Positions 8,546 through 17,627 of a stretch of DNA of 64,000 bases are shown one piece after another. Numbering within the stretch: the first letter of the stretch is position 1; every line of letters begins with the position of its first letter. The DNA comes from Aurantiacibacter rhizosphaerae (GTDB taxonomy: Bacteria > Pseudomonadota > Alphaproteobacteria > Sphingomonadales > Sphingomonadaceae): assembly GCF_009807005.1 (NCBI RefSeq), contig NZ_WUBR01000001.1:1488001-1552000 (forward strand). Direction: 5' to 3'. Under the pieces are notes generated by a model. It saw nothing but the letters and a program-made list of their open reading frames with translations, was not told the DNA's origin and ran no database searches. The position numbers were made by a program, and so were the translations under genes.

Positions 8546-9742
8546 TCACGCTTGCGCAAATGCCTCATACGTCTTGGCATGCGCCTGATGACTGCCATTG
8601 GCTGCGCGGGCCTGCTCTTCGCGCATGTTCTTCTCCGCCTCTGGAGAAAGCGGCAGGCCAAGATCGTTATACACGCGGGCGATTTCCGCTTCCCAGTCAT
8701 CGTTCAGGGCTTCGAATTCCACCACTGATAGCGGCCCGGTAAAGCTTTCCAGCGCGGCGGCCATCCGATCTTCACGCAAGGCAATCTTGCGCTGCATCTC
8801 GGTCTGGATCCAGTCGAAGTCCACATCATCGGACTGGATCGCCATCTGGTTTGCCACAAGGGACGCTGCGCTGCGGGCAAGATCCTTCTCGCAGCGGCGC
8901 GTCAGTACCACGCGCGCATCGGGAAACTGGGAGAGTAGGGCGGGAAGGTCTTCAGCAAATTGCGGCACTTTCAACACGCGGGGCCGATCCGCATTCTCGT
9001 GCCAGTTGGCATCGGTGCGCAGCATCCGGGCAAATTCACGGTACACCGGAGCGGGATCGCGCGCTTCGCTGAATGCGGTGAAGGTGGGGATGCGCCACTG
9101 CGCCTCGTAAGCGCAATGATCCAGCGCTGCTGCCAGCCATCCCAGTTCCTCATCAGCGCGCGTCACGCCAAATGGGTGGATGGAATCGAGCCATGGATCC
9201 AGCGCGCGGGCAAACATCAGCGTCAATGCAGACCATGCCGGGCGCGTATCGGGGGATCGCGGCACAGGCTGCCAGCTATCGCAGAAACGCGTGGCGGCCA
9301 GCGCCGGGTCCGCCGCCAACAGGCGATGCACGCGTGTCGTCCCGCTACGCATGTGGCCCACCACGATAACGGGCGGGGCCAGCGGGGTTTGCAGTATTTC
9401 GGGTTCCACCTGCCACAATGCGCCAAGCTCCAGCCGTTGCCGGATTGCCCGCACCAGCTGCCCGTGGGCCATGGTCAGACCCAGTGAATTGAGCTTGGCC
9501 GTGTCTTCCAGCGCCGCGCACAGCGCTTCCAGCCGGAGGCGGAAATCTGCGACATCGGCATCGGAGCGCGGGCCCTGTTCACCCGATGCGGGCGCATCGC
9601 GGGTGGCCTTGGCCCATAGGTCTTCGGGATTAAGCGTAGGCTTGTCACACAATCCGCGCCGCCAGGCCGTTTCCAGCCATCCGTTCACCCGGTCCACCCG
9701 TGGTGATCGAACGCAGGGGTGTGGACGCGGGGGCACGCTCAT
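8546..9742 (-). CDS. Sulfotransferase family protein
   Basis: 398 residues. VVGHMRSGTTRVHRLL (about 127-142) is the 5'-phosphosulfate-binding loop of PAPS-dependent sulfotransferases. A later segment VVLTRRCEKDLARSAAS fits the 3'-phosphate-binding strand and Arg/Ser site. Such proteins move sulfate to lipids, sugars or small molecules; the acceptor cannot be told. It has an N-terminal helical region of about 120 residues, as in the large sulfotransferases (PF13469 type) of sphingomonads. It ends 11 bases from the convergent SnoaL-like gene and starts 4 bases after the purN stop, so it may share the purM-purN transcript. Confidence 0.87.
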   Translation of the reverse strand: MSVPPRPHPCVRSPRVDRVNGWLETAWRRGLCDKPTLNPEDLWAKATRDAPASGEQGPRSDADVADFRLRLEALCAALEDTAKLNSLGLTMAHGQLVRAIRQRLELGALWQVEPEILQTPLAPPVIVVGHMRSGTTRVHRLLAADPALAATRFCDSWQPVPRSPDTRPAWSALTLMFARALDPWLDSIHPFGVTRADEELGWLAAALDHCAYEAQWRIPTFTAFSEARDPAPVYREFARMLRTDANWHENADRPRVLKVPQFAEDLPALLSQFPDARVVLTRRCEKDLARSAASLVANQMAIQSDDVDFDWIQTEMQRKIALREDRMAAALESFTGPLSVVEFEALNDDWEAEIARVYNDLGLPLSPEAEKNMREEQARAANGSHQAHAKTYEAFAQA

Positions 9743-9745
9743 GGG

Positions 9746-10768
9746 TTAAAAATCGTCAGCGGCATCGTGCAGCCGGGTAAGCCGTTTGGGCGCGCAGCTG
9801 CGCCAACTTCTTTCAAGCCAATCAGAGACATGGTCCCAATCAACGCTCGCCTGGTTCAATATGATCCCGACCCAGCCACTGGCCCCGTAATATGCGGGTT
9901 TGAAATAGGTGCCGGGCGCCGTTTCCACCAGGCCCGCCAGTTCATCCGCGCCGCCGGTTTTCACTAGCACAGCGATGTGATCGGTCCCGTGAAACTGATC
10001 CTGGAAATAGGCGAAGTACTTGCCGCTTTTGCCGCCGGTGCGCCAGCCGGGGCTGCCGTGGCTGTCGCGCTCCTCCGTCTCCGGCAAGGAAAGGGCGAGG
10101 CTCCGCACTTTTTCCAGCAGCCAGTCTGCACGTTGTGTGCGGCTGACATATTGCGCCACCATGCGGGGATACAGCTGGTATTCGGCCAGGATGACGCGGC
10201 TTGCCAGGCTATCCGCCGTATCATGCGGCAGGATGGCCACGGGCACTTGACCCAGCAATGGCCCGCCATCCAGTTCCGGCGTCACCACGTGAACCGAGCA
10301 GCCGCCGAATTCCTCGCCCGCGTCAATCGCGCGCTGGTGCGTATCCAGCCCCTTGTACTTCGGCAGCAGGGAAGGGTGGGTGTTGACCATCCGTTCCTCC
10401 CAACCGCTGACGAAATCGGCGGTGAGGATGCGCATGTATCCGCACAGGGCCAGGTACTCCGCGCCGCTATCGCGCAGGGCGGCGTCCATGATCTTTTCAT
10501 GCTCGCGCCGATCCATGCCGTGGTGATCGTGGGCGAAGGTGGCAATGCCCTCCGCCGCAGCGATTTTCAGGCCCGGCGCATCGGGATTGTTGCTGGCGAC
10601 CAGCACGATCTCATAGGGGCAATCGGGCAGGCGCGACTGGAACAGCAGGGCAGACATCGTGGTGCCATTGCCGGAAAGCAGGCACGCGATTCGCGCCTTC
10701 GCCGGTTTCTTGGCGGGCACGCCGTCAGGCCCGTTCTCAGGTCCGGTTTCAGGCCCCTCCTTAGGCAT
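9746..10768 (-). CDS. purN: Phosphoribosylglycinamide formyltransferase fused to an MmcQ/YjbR domain
   Basis: PurN formylates GAR with 10-formyl-THF in step 3 of purine synthesis. From ATG 10768 the protein has 340 residues. A Pro/Gly-rich leader covers 1-22. The PurN domain is about 25-205, with [13 protein letters not shown] and the catalytic set Asn129/His131 ([10 protein letters not shown]) and Asp167 (ELDGGP). A complete MmcQ/YjbR-like domain follows (about 212-335, [19 protein letters not shown] to [11 protein letters not shown]), which normal PurN lacks (about 190-215 residues). The chosen start overlaps the purM stop by 8 bases; an ATG at 10792 is also possible. The MmcQ/YjbR part has no established role; the family has a DNA-binding-like (CyaY-like) fold. 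Confidence 0.93.
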   Translation of the reverse strand: MPKEGPETGPENGPDGVPAKKPAKARIACLLSGNGTTMSALLFQSRLPDCPYEIVLVASNNPDAPGLKIAAAEGIATFAHDHHGMDRREHEKIMDAALRDSGAEYLALCGYMRILTADFVSGWEERMVNTHPSLLPKYKGLDTHQRAIDAGEEFGGCSVHVVTPELDGGPLLGQVPVAILPHDTADSLASRVILAEYQLYPRMVAQYVSRTQRADWLLEKVRSLALSLPETEERDSHGSPGWRTGGKSGKYFAYFQDQFHGTDHIAVLVKTGGADELAGLVETAPGTYFKPAYYGASGWVGIILNQASVDWDHVSDWLERSWRSCAPKRLTRLHDAADDF

Positions 10769-11858
10769 CGTGCTCGGCAACCCAGTCTTCACGCGCAGAC
10801 CAGGTGCCGGCGGAACCCTTCACCGTGCAGCCGCGCTGGCCATCCACGATCTCGCCGATTCGGATGATTTCCTCACCTGCTTCGGTAAGGGCTTGGGTGA
10901 CGGTTTCCACCTTGTCCGGCGTCACCGCCAGCACCATGCCCACGCCGCAGTTGAAGGTGCGAGCCATTTCGCCCGGCTCGATATTCCCCTGTGCCTGCAG
11001 GAAGGCCATCAGCCGCGACTGTTCCCAGCTATCGGCATCCACCACGGCGCGCGCGCCTTCGGGCAGAACGCGCGGCAGGTTTTCCAGCAAGCCGCCGCCG
11101 GTAATATGCGCAAGCGCGTCAATATGGCCCGCGCGCACGGTGGGCAGCAGGCTTTTGACATAAATGCGAGTCGGCGCGATCAGCGCGTCGATCAAAAGCT
11201 GGTCCGCATCGAAAAGGGCGGGACGCTCCAGCTTCCAGCCCTTGTCTGCAGCAAGGCGGCGCACCAGGGAAAAGCCGTTGGAATGCACGCCCGAACTGGC
11301 GAGACCCAGCAAAACATGGCCCGGCGCAACGCGTTCGCCGGTCAATTGCTCGCCGCGCTCCACCGCGCCGACGCAGAAGCCGGCCAGATCGTAATCACCC
11401 TGGGCATACATGCCGGGCATTTCCGCCGTTTCGCCGCCGATCAGCGCGCAGCCTGCATCCTTGCAGCCTTGCGCAATGCCCGCGATCACCCGCTCCGCAA
11501 TGCCGTTCTCCAGCTTGCCGGTGGCGAAATAGTCCAGGAAGAACAGCGGCTCTGCGCCCTGAACGATCAGGTCATTCACGCACATGGCCACAAGATCGAT
11601 GCCCACCGTATCGTGCCGGTCGGTATCGATGGCCAGTTTCAGCTTTGTGCCAACGCCATCGTTGCCGGCCACCAGCAACGGATCTTTATAACCCGCTGCC
11701 CGTGGATCGAAGAAGCCGCCAAAGCCGCCGATTTCACCGTCCGCGCCGGGGCGCATCGTGGCCTTCACAAGCGGGCCGATTGCCTTCACAAGACGGTTGC
11801 CCGCATCGATGGAGACGCCGGCCTGCTCATAGGTGTAGGATTGTTTGTCCGAATTCAT
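10761..11858 (-). CDS. purM: Phosphoribosylformylglycinamidine cyclo-ligase (AIR synthetase)
   Basis: PurM closes the imidazole ring, turning FGAM into AIR in step 5 of purine synthesis with ATP. 365 residues. It carries the N-terminal signature [15 protein letters not shown] and the metal/phosphate-binding segments [13 protein letters not shown] and [12 protein letters not shown], then [11 protein letters not shown]. The C-terminal domain has [16 protein letters not shown]. Its stop overlaps the purN start, which indicates translational coupling. It is divergent from the DUF2066-like gene across 68 bases. Confidence 0.97.
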   Translation of the reverse strand: MNSDKQSYTYEQAGVSIDAGNRLVKAIGPLVKATMRPGADGEIGGFGGFFDPRAAGYKDPLLVAGNDGVGTKLKLAIDTDRHDTVGIDLVAMCVNDLIVQGAEPLFFLDYFATGKLENGIAERVIAGIAQGCKDAGCALIGGETAEMPGMYAQGDYDLAGFCVGAVERGEQLTGERVAPGHVLLGLASSGVHSNGFSLVRRLAADKGWKLERPALFDADQLLIDALIAPTRIYVKSLLPTVRAGHIDALAHITGGGLLENLPRVLPEGARAVVDADSWEQSRLMAFLQAQGNIEPGEMARTFNCGVGMVLAVTPDKVETVTQALTEAGEEIIRIGEIVDGQRGCTVKGSAGTWSAREDWVAEHDA

Positions 11859-11926
11859 ACCACCGCCATAGTCATTCAGGCTTGGAATTCCACTCGCCTT
11901 TCGGCAAAAGGCCCTCGAATTCCCCG

Positions 11927-13204
11927 ATGAACATAGTTTTCCCCCTTTTCCGGCACCATCACAGCCGCATGCCCGCCCTGATCGCGGCGGTGTGCCTGAT
12001 TGCGCTTGCCGCTTTCGCAGCCGTGTCGCTCACCGCGCAGGTTTCCGGCAATCGCGGTATCGCGCCCGTCGCCAGCAGCAGCGATATCGACGTTGGCGGT
12101 ATCGAGGTGAATGTGACCGGCGAAAGCGCGGAAGAAGCGCGCGCCAACGGCTGGCGAGAGGCGCAGCGCCTGGCCTGGGCCAAGATAGACGGGCCGGAAA
12201 TTCCCGATTCGCGACTCGATTCGCTGGTGGCTGCCATCGTTGTGGAGGAAGAAAGCATCGGCCCGCGCCGTTATGTGGCGCGGCTTGGCGTGATTTTCGA
12301 TCGGCAGAGAGCCGGCGCCCTGCTGGGCGCAGGTGGGGAGCGTGCGCGATCCGCCCCAATGCTGACGCTGCCGGTGCTGATGACCGGTGGAACGCAGACC
12401 ATGTTCGAGGTGCGCAATCCGTGGCAGCGCGCCTGGGCGGAATATCAGTTCGGCTCCAGCACCATCGATTATGTTCGCCCGTCCGGTTCCGGCGGCGAAT
12501 CGCTGCTGCTGACCTATGGGCAGAGCGGCAGGCGCAGCCGTGCGTGGTGGAACAACATTCTCGACCAATTCGGCGCGGCAGATGTGCTGGTGCCCATCGC
12601 CAGCCTGCGCTGGGAATGGCCCGGCGGCCCGGTGGAAGGGCATTTCACCGCGCGGCACGGTCCGGACAATCGCTATCTCGCTGATTTCACCATGAAGGCA
12701 GACAGTGCCGCGGAACTTCCCGCCATGCTGCGCCGCGCAGTCGCGCGCTTCAACGAGATTTTCGCTGCCGCGCTGGCGGAGGGGACGTTGCAGCCCGATC
12801 CCACGCTGACGCTGGATAATATCGAGATCAGCCCGGAGATTCGCGCTATCCTGGAACAGGCGCGCGATGCCGAATTGGCGGCCGCCAATGCCGCGGCGAA
12901 CGCCCGCGATACAAACGCAGACGCCGCGCCCAGCACGCCAACGCCAACGGCAGAGCCCGCGGTCACCACGGCCAGCTACGGCATTCAGGCGGCAACGCCT
13001 GCAGCATCCGATTTCGACGGTACACTGTCGGCCCTGCGCGCGCTTCCCGGTGTTTCGCGGGTAACGGTGCGGTCCACCGCCATCGGCGGCGCGTCGGTGT
13101 TCGATGTGACCTATGCGGGTGAACTGCCTGCGCTTGCCGCCTTGCTGCGCCAGCGGGGCTGGGCGGTTAACGAAGGGCAGAACGCTCTCGGCATCTCTCG
13201 CTAG
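11927..13204 (+). CDS. Membrane-anchored DUF2066-like protein with Cys-less HMA-like C-terminus
   Basis: 425 residues from ATG 11927; the longer frame upstream is the purM shadow. One N-terminal transmembrane or uncleaved signal segment (about 15-36, [20 protein letters not shown]) puts the rest in the periplasm. Residues 50-290 resemble DUF2066 ([20 protein letters not shown]). A low-complexity Ala/Thr/Pro linker follows (about 320-355). The last 70 residues look like a heavy-metal-associated fold ([16 protein letters not shown] to LLRQRGW) but have no CxxC metal site. Function unknown. It precedes hda by 12 bases and is probably co-transcribed with it. Confidence 0.8.
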   Translation: MNIVFPLFRHHHSRMPALIAAVCLIALAAFAAVSLTAQVSGNRGIAPVASSSDIDVGGIEVNVTGESAEEARANGWREAQRLAWAKIDGPEIPDSRLDSLVAAIVVEEESIGPRRYVARLGVIFDRQRAGALLGAGGERARSAPMLTLPVLMTGGTQTMFEVRNPWQRAWAEYQFGSSTIDYVRPSGSGGESLLLTYGQSGRRSRAWWNNILDQFGAADVLVPIASLRWEWPGGPVEGHFTARHGPDNRYLADFTMKADSAAELPAMLRRAVARFNEIFAAALAEGTLQPDPTLTLDNIEISPEIRAILEQARDAELAAANAAANARDTNADAAPSTPTPTAEPAVTTASYGIQAATPAASDFDGTLSALRALPGVSRVTVRSTAIGGASVFDVTYAGELPALAALLRQRGWAVNEGQNALGISR

Positions 13205-13216
13205 GGCCCTTGGCTG

Positions 13217-13837
13217 ATGAGCCAGTTTGCCCTGCCACTTGCCGCCAGCGGCCGGGGACCGGCGCGGATCGTGATCGGTAATGCCAACCGCGATGTTGCA
13301 GAGGCGCTGGTGGCGACGGAAAACTGGCCATTTCGCACCGCCGTCCTCACCGGGCCGCCCCGCTCGGGTAAATCGCTGCTGGCGCGCTGGTTCGTCAATA
13401 ATGCGCCTGCGGGCACCCGGCGCGATGCCATCGACGATGCGCAGCACATGCCGGAGGACGAGGTTTTCCATCGCTGGAACCGGGCGCAGGAAAGCGGCAC
13501 CGATCTGCTGATCGTGGGCGTAGAGCCGCCGTGGAATATCACGCTGCCCGATCTGCGGTCCCGCCTTGGCGGATCGCTGCAACTGGATATCGGCCAGCCT
13601 GACGATGACATGGCGCGCGACCTGCTGCTTTCGCTGGCGCAGGAGCGGGGCCTGCCCCTGCGGGATGATGCGGCCGATTACCTGGTTCCGCGCGCGTCCC
13701 GTTCGCAGGTGGAGCTGGAAAAACTGGTGGCCACGATCGACCGCTTGTCTCTTGAACGAAAGGCCCCACCTAACATGGGAATCTGGCGCGCCGCGCTGGA
13801 AGCCGTGCACGGGCCAGAGGAACCCCGCTTGATCTGA
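13217..13837 (+). CDS. hdaA: Hda-type regulatory inactivator of DnaA
   Basis: Hda stimulates ATP hydrolysis by DnaA together with the beta clamp and so limits re-initiation of replication. 206 residues: an AAA+ module with Walker A GPPRSGKS (46-53), a Walker-B-like DAIDDAQ and a short lid domain, without the DnaA DNA-binding domain. The N-terminal MSQFALPL is a plausible clamp-binding motif (QFALPL). It lies 12 bases after the DUF2066-like gene and 29 before cysE. Confidence 0.88.
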   Translation: MSQFALPLAASGRGPARIVIGNANRDVAEALVATENWPFRTAVLTGPPRSGKSLLARWFVNNAPAGTRRDAIDDAQHMPEDEVFHRWNRAQESGTDLLIVGVEPPWNITLPDLRSRLGGSLQLDIGQPDDDMARDLLLSLAQERGLPLRDDAADYLVPRASRSQVELEKLVATIDRLSLERKAPPNMGIWRAALEAVHGPEEPRLI

Positions 13838-13866
13838 TCGGATTTTGGTGGGACATTGGAGCAACG

Positions 13867-14577
13867 ATGTTCGAGAGACTTATCGCCTATCTGGACTCGA
13901 TCCACGCACGCGATCCGGCGCCACGATCGCGCTGGGAAATCCTGCTTTATCCGGGGGTTCTGGCCGTCGGCATGCACAAGATCGCGCATTGGCTGTTCGA
14001 GGCGAATATGTTTTTCGTGGCGCGTCTGGTGAACCATCTCTCCCGCTGGATGACCGCCATCGATATTCATCCCGGCGCCAAGATCGGGAAGAATTTCTTT
14101 ATCGATCATGGTTTTACTGTGATCGGTGAAACCGCCGAAATTGGCGACAACGTGACGATCTACCAATGCGTGACGCTGGGCGGCACGAACCCCACCAATG
14201 GCGAGGGCGGCAAACGCCATCCCACCTTGGCCGACAATGTGATCATCGGGTCCGGCGCGCAGGTGATCGGCCCGATCACCGTGGGAGAGCGCGCCCGCGT
14301 GGGTGCCAATGCCGTGGTAACGGACGATGTGCCAGAAGGGGCAACGATGATCGGCTTGAAGGCGCGGTCCACCCTGGTGCCTGCCGAAACATGGCTGCGC
14401 GAATTTATCCCCTATGGCACGCCCTGTGATGAACCGTGCGAGCCTGCGCCAACCGAAAGAGTGCAGGCGCTGGAAGCGGAAATCGCGCAATTGCGACTGG
14501 AAATGTCGGAAATGCGCAAGCATCTGCCTGCCACGGGCGATGAGAGCCAGAACCGCCAGAGCGGGGCACAGCACTGA
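13867..14577 (+). CDS. cysE: Serine O-acetyltransferase
   Basis: Makes O-acetylserine from serine and acetyl-CoA, the committed step to cysteine. 236 residues. Helical N-terminal part, then left-handed beta-helix hexapeptides (IDIHPGAKIGKNFFIDHG, IGETAEIGDNVTIYQCVTLGG, NVIIGSGAQVIGPITVG). The catalytic His is in FFIDHG and the next His in GGKRHPTL. The C-terminal 45 residues form a charged, probably coiled-coil tail (ERVQALEAEIAQLRLEMSEM). This short EpsC-like form lacks the long N-terminal domain of E. coli CysE. The stop overlaps the DUF2794 ATG by one base (TGATG). Confidence 0.94.
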   Translation: MFERLIAYLDSIHARDPAPRSRWEILLYPGVLAVGMHKIAHWLFEANMFFVARLVNHLSRWMTAIDIHPGAKIGKNFFIDHGFTVIGETAEIGDNVTIYQCVTLGGTNPTNGEGGKRHPTLADNVIIGSGAQVIGPITVGERARVGANAVVTDDVPEGATMIGLKARSTLVPAETWLREFIPYGTPCDEPCEPAPTERVQALEAEIAQLRLEMSEMRKHLPATGDESQNRQSGAQH

Positions 14578-14933
14578 TGGCGGCCCATGGCGGTGCCAAC
14601 AATATCGTTGCCTTTCCGGGTCAGCGCCCGCCCGAACAGGTTGGGTTTGACCGGCGCGAGCTGAACCATATCCTCAACCTCTACGGTCGCATGGTCGCCG
14701 CCGGCGAGTGGCGCGATTACGCGATGGAATTCACGAAGGATTGCGCCACTTTCGCAGCCTTCCGCCGCACAGCCGAAGTGCCGCAGATGCGGCTGGAGAA
14801 GCGCCCGGCCTTGCACACGAAGCAGGGCATGTGGGCGCTGTTCGGTGAACACGGCCAGATCCTGAAGCGCGGGCATGAACTAGCTAACGTGCTCGCCCCG
14901 ATAGAGCGCCGCCTGCTGAAACTGGTGGACTAG
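14577..14933 (+). CDS. DUF2794 family protein
   Basis: 118 residues matching the alphaproteobacterial DUF2794 family: VGFDRRELNHILNLYGRMVAAGEWRDYAM and RRTAEVPQMRLEKRPALH. Function unknown; members are small cytosolic proteins. It is translationally coupled to cysE by a TGATG junction. A GC-rich imperfect hairpin (about 14932-14957) lies between it and the convergent gph gene, but it has no T-tract. Confidence 0.86.
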   Translation: MAAHGGANNIVAFPGQRPPEQVGFDRRELNHILNLYGRMVAAGEWRDYAMEFTKDCATFAAFRRTAEVPQMRLEKRPALHTKQGMWALFGEHGQILKRGHELANVLAPIERRLLKLVD

Positions 14934-14966
14934 GACGCGCTCCGTAGAGAGCGTCCGTCCGGAACG

Positions 14967-15647
14967 TCAGGCGGGGCTCAGGCCTTCCAGCGTGCCCACC
15001 AGTTCATCGAAATGGTCGATCATGGCATCGCCGCCAAGTTCGCCAACCGGCACATCATTATAGCCATATCGATAGGTGACCACCGGACAGCCGGCATTGC
15101 GGGCCGCACGCACGTCAAAGGTGGAATCGCCTACCATCGCCGCTGCTCCACCGCCGCAATCCTTTATGGCGGCCAGCAGCATATCCGGCGCGGGCTTGGC
15201 CTTCTCTCGCCCGAAGGTATCGCCGCCGTGGATGGCGCAGAACCTGTCTGTCATGCCCAGCGCCTCGATCAACTGGCGGGCGGGTTTTTCTGCCTTGTTG
15301 GTGCACACGGCCAGCTTGCAGCCCCTGTCTGCCAGCACGTCCAGCGCATTCAGCACGCCGGGGAAGGGCACGGTATTGTCAGCAATATGGGCCCAGTAAT
15401 GTTCCAGCAGGGCATTGCTCAGTTCTTCAAAGCGTTCTTTGGAAACGGCCCCACCGGTCTGCTCTAGCCCGCGTTCCAGCATGGGCACGGCGCCGCCGCC
15501 GATCAGCTGGCGCACTTGGGACAGGGGCAATTGCTCTCTACCCTCCAGCGCCAGTGCGTGATTGATCGCGGGGCCAAGGTCGAGATTGGAATCGACCAGC
15601 GTGCCGTCGAGGTCGAAAAGGACGATATCGAAAGGAAATTTTGCCAT
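14967..15647 (-). CDS. gph: Phosphoglycolate phosphatase-type HAD hydrolase
   Basis: HAD-superfamily phosphatase that hydrolyses 2-phosphoglycolate. 226 residues. Motif I FDLDGTLVDS with Asp12 (nucleophile) and Asp14, motif II VCTNK, motif III Lys (GREKAKPAPD) and motif IV MVGDSTFDVRAARNAG. The helical cap fits the Gph/PGP group, but substrate assignment within HAD enzymes is uncertain. It converges with DUF2794 and diverges from glmU across 61 bases. Confidence 0.88.
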   Translation of the reverse strand: MAKFPFDIVLFDLDGTLVDSNLDLGPAINHALALEGREQLPLSQVRQLIGGGAVPMLERGLEQTGGAVSKERFEELSNALLEHYWAHIADNTVPFPGVLNALDVLADRGCKLAVCTNKAEKPARQLIEALGMTDRFCAIHGGDTFGREKAKPAPDMLLAAIKDCGGGAAAMVGDSTFDVRAARNAGCPVVTYRYGYNDVPVGELGGDAMIDHFDELVGTLEGLSPA

Positions 15648-15708
15648 CGTGCCGCCATGTGGTGCTCACATATGGAAACTGCAATGAAATGGTGGCATGG
15701 GCCGCGAT

Positions 15709-17073
15709 ATGAGTGAAAGACCGATAGCCGCCATCATCCTTGCCGCCGGCAAGGGAACCCGCATGAACAGCAGCCGCCACAAGGTGCTGCACGAAGTTGC
15801 GGGCCGCCCCATGATCGAACACCTGCTTGCCAGTGTAGACCGGCTGGAGCCTCATACGCTGGTCACCATCGTGGGCGAATATCGGGAGCAGCTGGAAGAA
15901 CGCCTTGCGCAGCGATGCGTTTTTGGCGTGCAGGATCCGCAACTGGGCACCGGCCACGCCGTGCAGCAGGCAGAGGATGCGCTGGCCGATTTTGATGGCG
16001 ATGTGCTGGTGCTGTATGGCGATGTGCCCTTCGTGAAAACGCAGACGATGCGCGCCATGATCGATCGCCTGCGCGCCGATGATGCGCCCGCTGCCGTGGT
16101 GCTGGGCTTTGAACCCGATGATCCGCTGCGCTATGGCCGCGTGGTTTCCCAGCAGGGCCAGATCATCAAGATGGTGGAATATAAGGACGCGTCCGAGGAC
16201 GAGCGAGCCTGCACCATGTGCAATTCCGGCCTGCTGGCGGCGCGTTCAGAAGACCTTTTCGCCCTGCTGTCACGCGTGAAGAATGAAAATGCGCAGGCCG
16301 AATATTACCTGCCCGATATCGTGAACATTGCCATTGCCGATGGCCGCAATTGCGCCGTTGTCTCTTGTGACAGCGCGGAAGAGGTGGCCGGCATCAACAG
16401 CCGCGCCGAACTCGCCGCGGCAGAGGCGCAGTGGCAGGAAACCGCTCGGGAGGACGCCATGGCCAACGGCGTTACCCTGCGCGCGCCCGAAACCGTGTTC
16501 TTCAGCTATGATACGCAGCTTGCGCCCGATGTGGTGGTGGAACCCAATGTGGTGTTCGGCCCCGGTGTCACGGTGGCCAGCGGCGCATTGATTCGCGCGT
16601 TCAGCCATCTTGAGGGCGCGCGTGTTGATGAAGGGGTGGAAGTCGGGCCCTACGCACGGTTGCGGCCCGGTGCCGTGCTGGAAGCCAACAGCAAGGTCGG
16701 CAATTTTGTCGAGATCAAGAAAACCACGCTTGGCGAAGGGGCGAAGGCCAATCACCTCTCCTATCTGGGCGATGCCACGGTGGGCGCGGGCGCCAATATC
16801 GGCGCAGGCACCATCACCTGCAATTACGATGGCTATTTCAAGCATCAGACCAAGATCGGGCCGCGCGCCTTTATCGGCTCCAACTCTGCCCTGATCGCGC
16901 CGGTGAACATCGGTGCCGATGCCATCGTTGCGGCAGGCAGCGCAGTCAGCCGCGATGTGAATGATGGCGATCTGCGCATGGTGCGGGCGGATCAGCTGGT
17001 GAAGCCGGGCTGGGCGGATCGCTTCCACGACGCGATGAAGAAGAAAAAGGCCGCGGCAAAGAAGAATGGCTGA
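15709..17073 (+). CDS. glmU: Bifunctional GlcN-1-P acetyltransferase / UDP-GlcNAc pyrophosphorylase
   Basis: Performs the last two steps to UDP-GlcNAc, needed for peptidoglycan and lipid A. 454 residues from ATG 15709, against 456 in E. coli. An in-frame ATG four codons earlier (15697) is possible. Seen: nucleotidyltransferase signature IIILAAGKGTRMNS, LYGDVPF, then a left-handed beta-helix with ARLRPGAVLEANSKVGNFVEIKK and the acetyltransferase site ANHLSYLGDATVG and GTITCNYDG. It overlaps the next gene by 8 bases and lies upstream of glmS, so both enzymes of the pathway sit together. Confidence 0.97.
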   Translation: MSERPIAAIILAAGKGTRMNSSRHKVLHEVAGRPMIEHLLASVDRLEPHTLVTIVGEYREQLEERLAQRCVFGVQDPQLGTGHAVQQAEDALADFDGDVLVLYGDVPFVKTQTMRAMIDRLRADDAPAAVVLGFEPDDPLRYGRVVSQQGQIIKMVEYKDASEDERACTMCNSGLLAARSEDLFALLSRVKNENAQAEYYLPDIVNIAIADGRNCAVVSCDSAEEVAGINSRAELAAAEAQWQETAREDAMANGVTLRAPETVFFSYDTQLAPDVVVEPNVVFGPGVTVASGALIRAFSHLEGARVDEGVEVGPYARLRPGAVLEANSKVGNFVEIKKTTLGEGAKANHLSYLGDATVGAGANIGAGTITCNYDGYFKHQTKIGPRAFIGSNSALIAPVNIGADAIVAAGSAVSRDVNDGDLRMVRADQLVKPGWADRFHDAMKKKKAAAKKNG

Positions 17074-17509
17074 GCGCACATTCACCGATGAACAGCTTGC
17101 GCTGGTGTTGCAGGCCTCTCGTGATTTCGCCTTTGAGCAGATCGCGCAAGGCATGCCGGTATTGCCCTTCGCCTGCGTGGTGAAGCCGGATGGCGAAATG
17201 GGCTTTACCCGCTTTGCCGAACCCGGAACGGACAAGACCCCGGACGAGGTGCTGGCACTGACGCACAGCGAAGTGGCGAAGGAGGCTGCCAGCGGCGGAC
17301 TGATCGCCGCGGCCATCATCTCTGCGGTAAAGCTGGATCAGCCGGATGACGGGATGGACGATGCCATCCGTATCCAGGTGGAAGCACCGGGTTTCGCCCG
17401 GCATTTCCTCGCCTATTATTCCGTGGGCGATGCAGAGGGCGGCTCTATCCCGCTGCAAGCGGGCAGACTGGTGCCTTTCGATGCCGATCCTGCCATTTTC
17501 GATGGCTGA
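17066..17509 (+). CDS. Uncharacterised protein between glmU and glmS
   Basis: 147 residues, no family recognised. Cytosolic by composition: no signal, no membrane segment. It starts with a helical region (FTDEQLALVLQASRDFAFEQIAQGM). A beta segment LPFACVVKPDGEMGFTRFAEPG follows, then a helical centre (EVAKEAASGGLIAAAIISAVKLD) and a C-terminal sheet. One might imagine an enzyme-like or effector-binding alpha/beta fold, but nothing supports a function. The start overlaps glmU by 8 bases, so translation is probably coupled, and glmS follows after 118 bases. Codon and base use look like its neighbours. Confidence 0.82.
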   Translation: MAERTFTDEQLALVLQASRDFAFEQIAQGMPVLPFACVVKPDGEMGFTRFAEPGTDKTPDEVLALTHSEVAKEAASGGLIAAAIISAVKLDQPDDGMDDAIRIQVEAPGFARHFLAYYSVGDAEGGSIPLQAGRLVPFDADPAIFDG

Positions 17510-17627
17510 CGCGGCCATTTTCCATTCAGCATCGCGCAGGCAGGGCGCCTATCGCAATATTTTCACGTTTTATATGAACCTCGTCGTCTAAAAGGCGACA
17601 AAGGCAAATTTAGGGGACCATCGCCAG

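Noticed and set aside
11883-11925. GGAATTCC repeats and hairpin GCCTTT/AAAGGC between purM and the divergent gene
   Set aside because: No T-tract and no match to a known leader; could not be told from chance.
11876-13864. 662-codon minus-strand frame
   Set aside because: Antisense to the DUF2066-like gene and hda.
14932-14957. GGACG...CGTCC hairpin after DUF2794 as a terminator
   Set aside because: The stem has bulged bases and no T-run; not strong enough to list.
17510-17627. glmS ribozyme or GlmY/GlmZ-type leader
   Set aside because: No conserved ribozyme core is visible in the 118-base leader.
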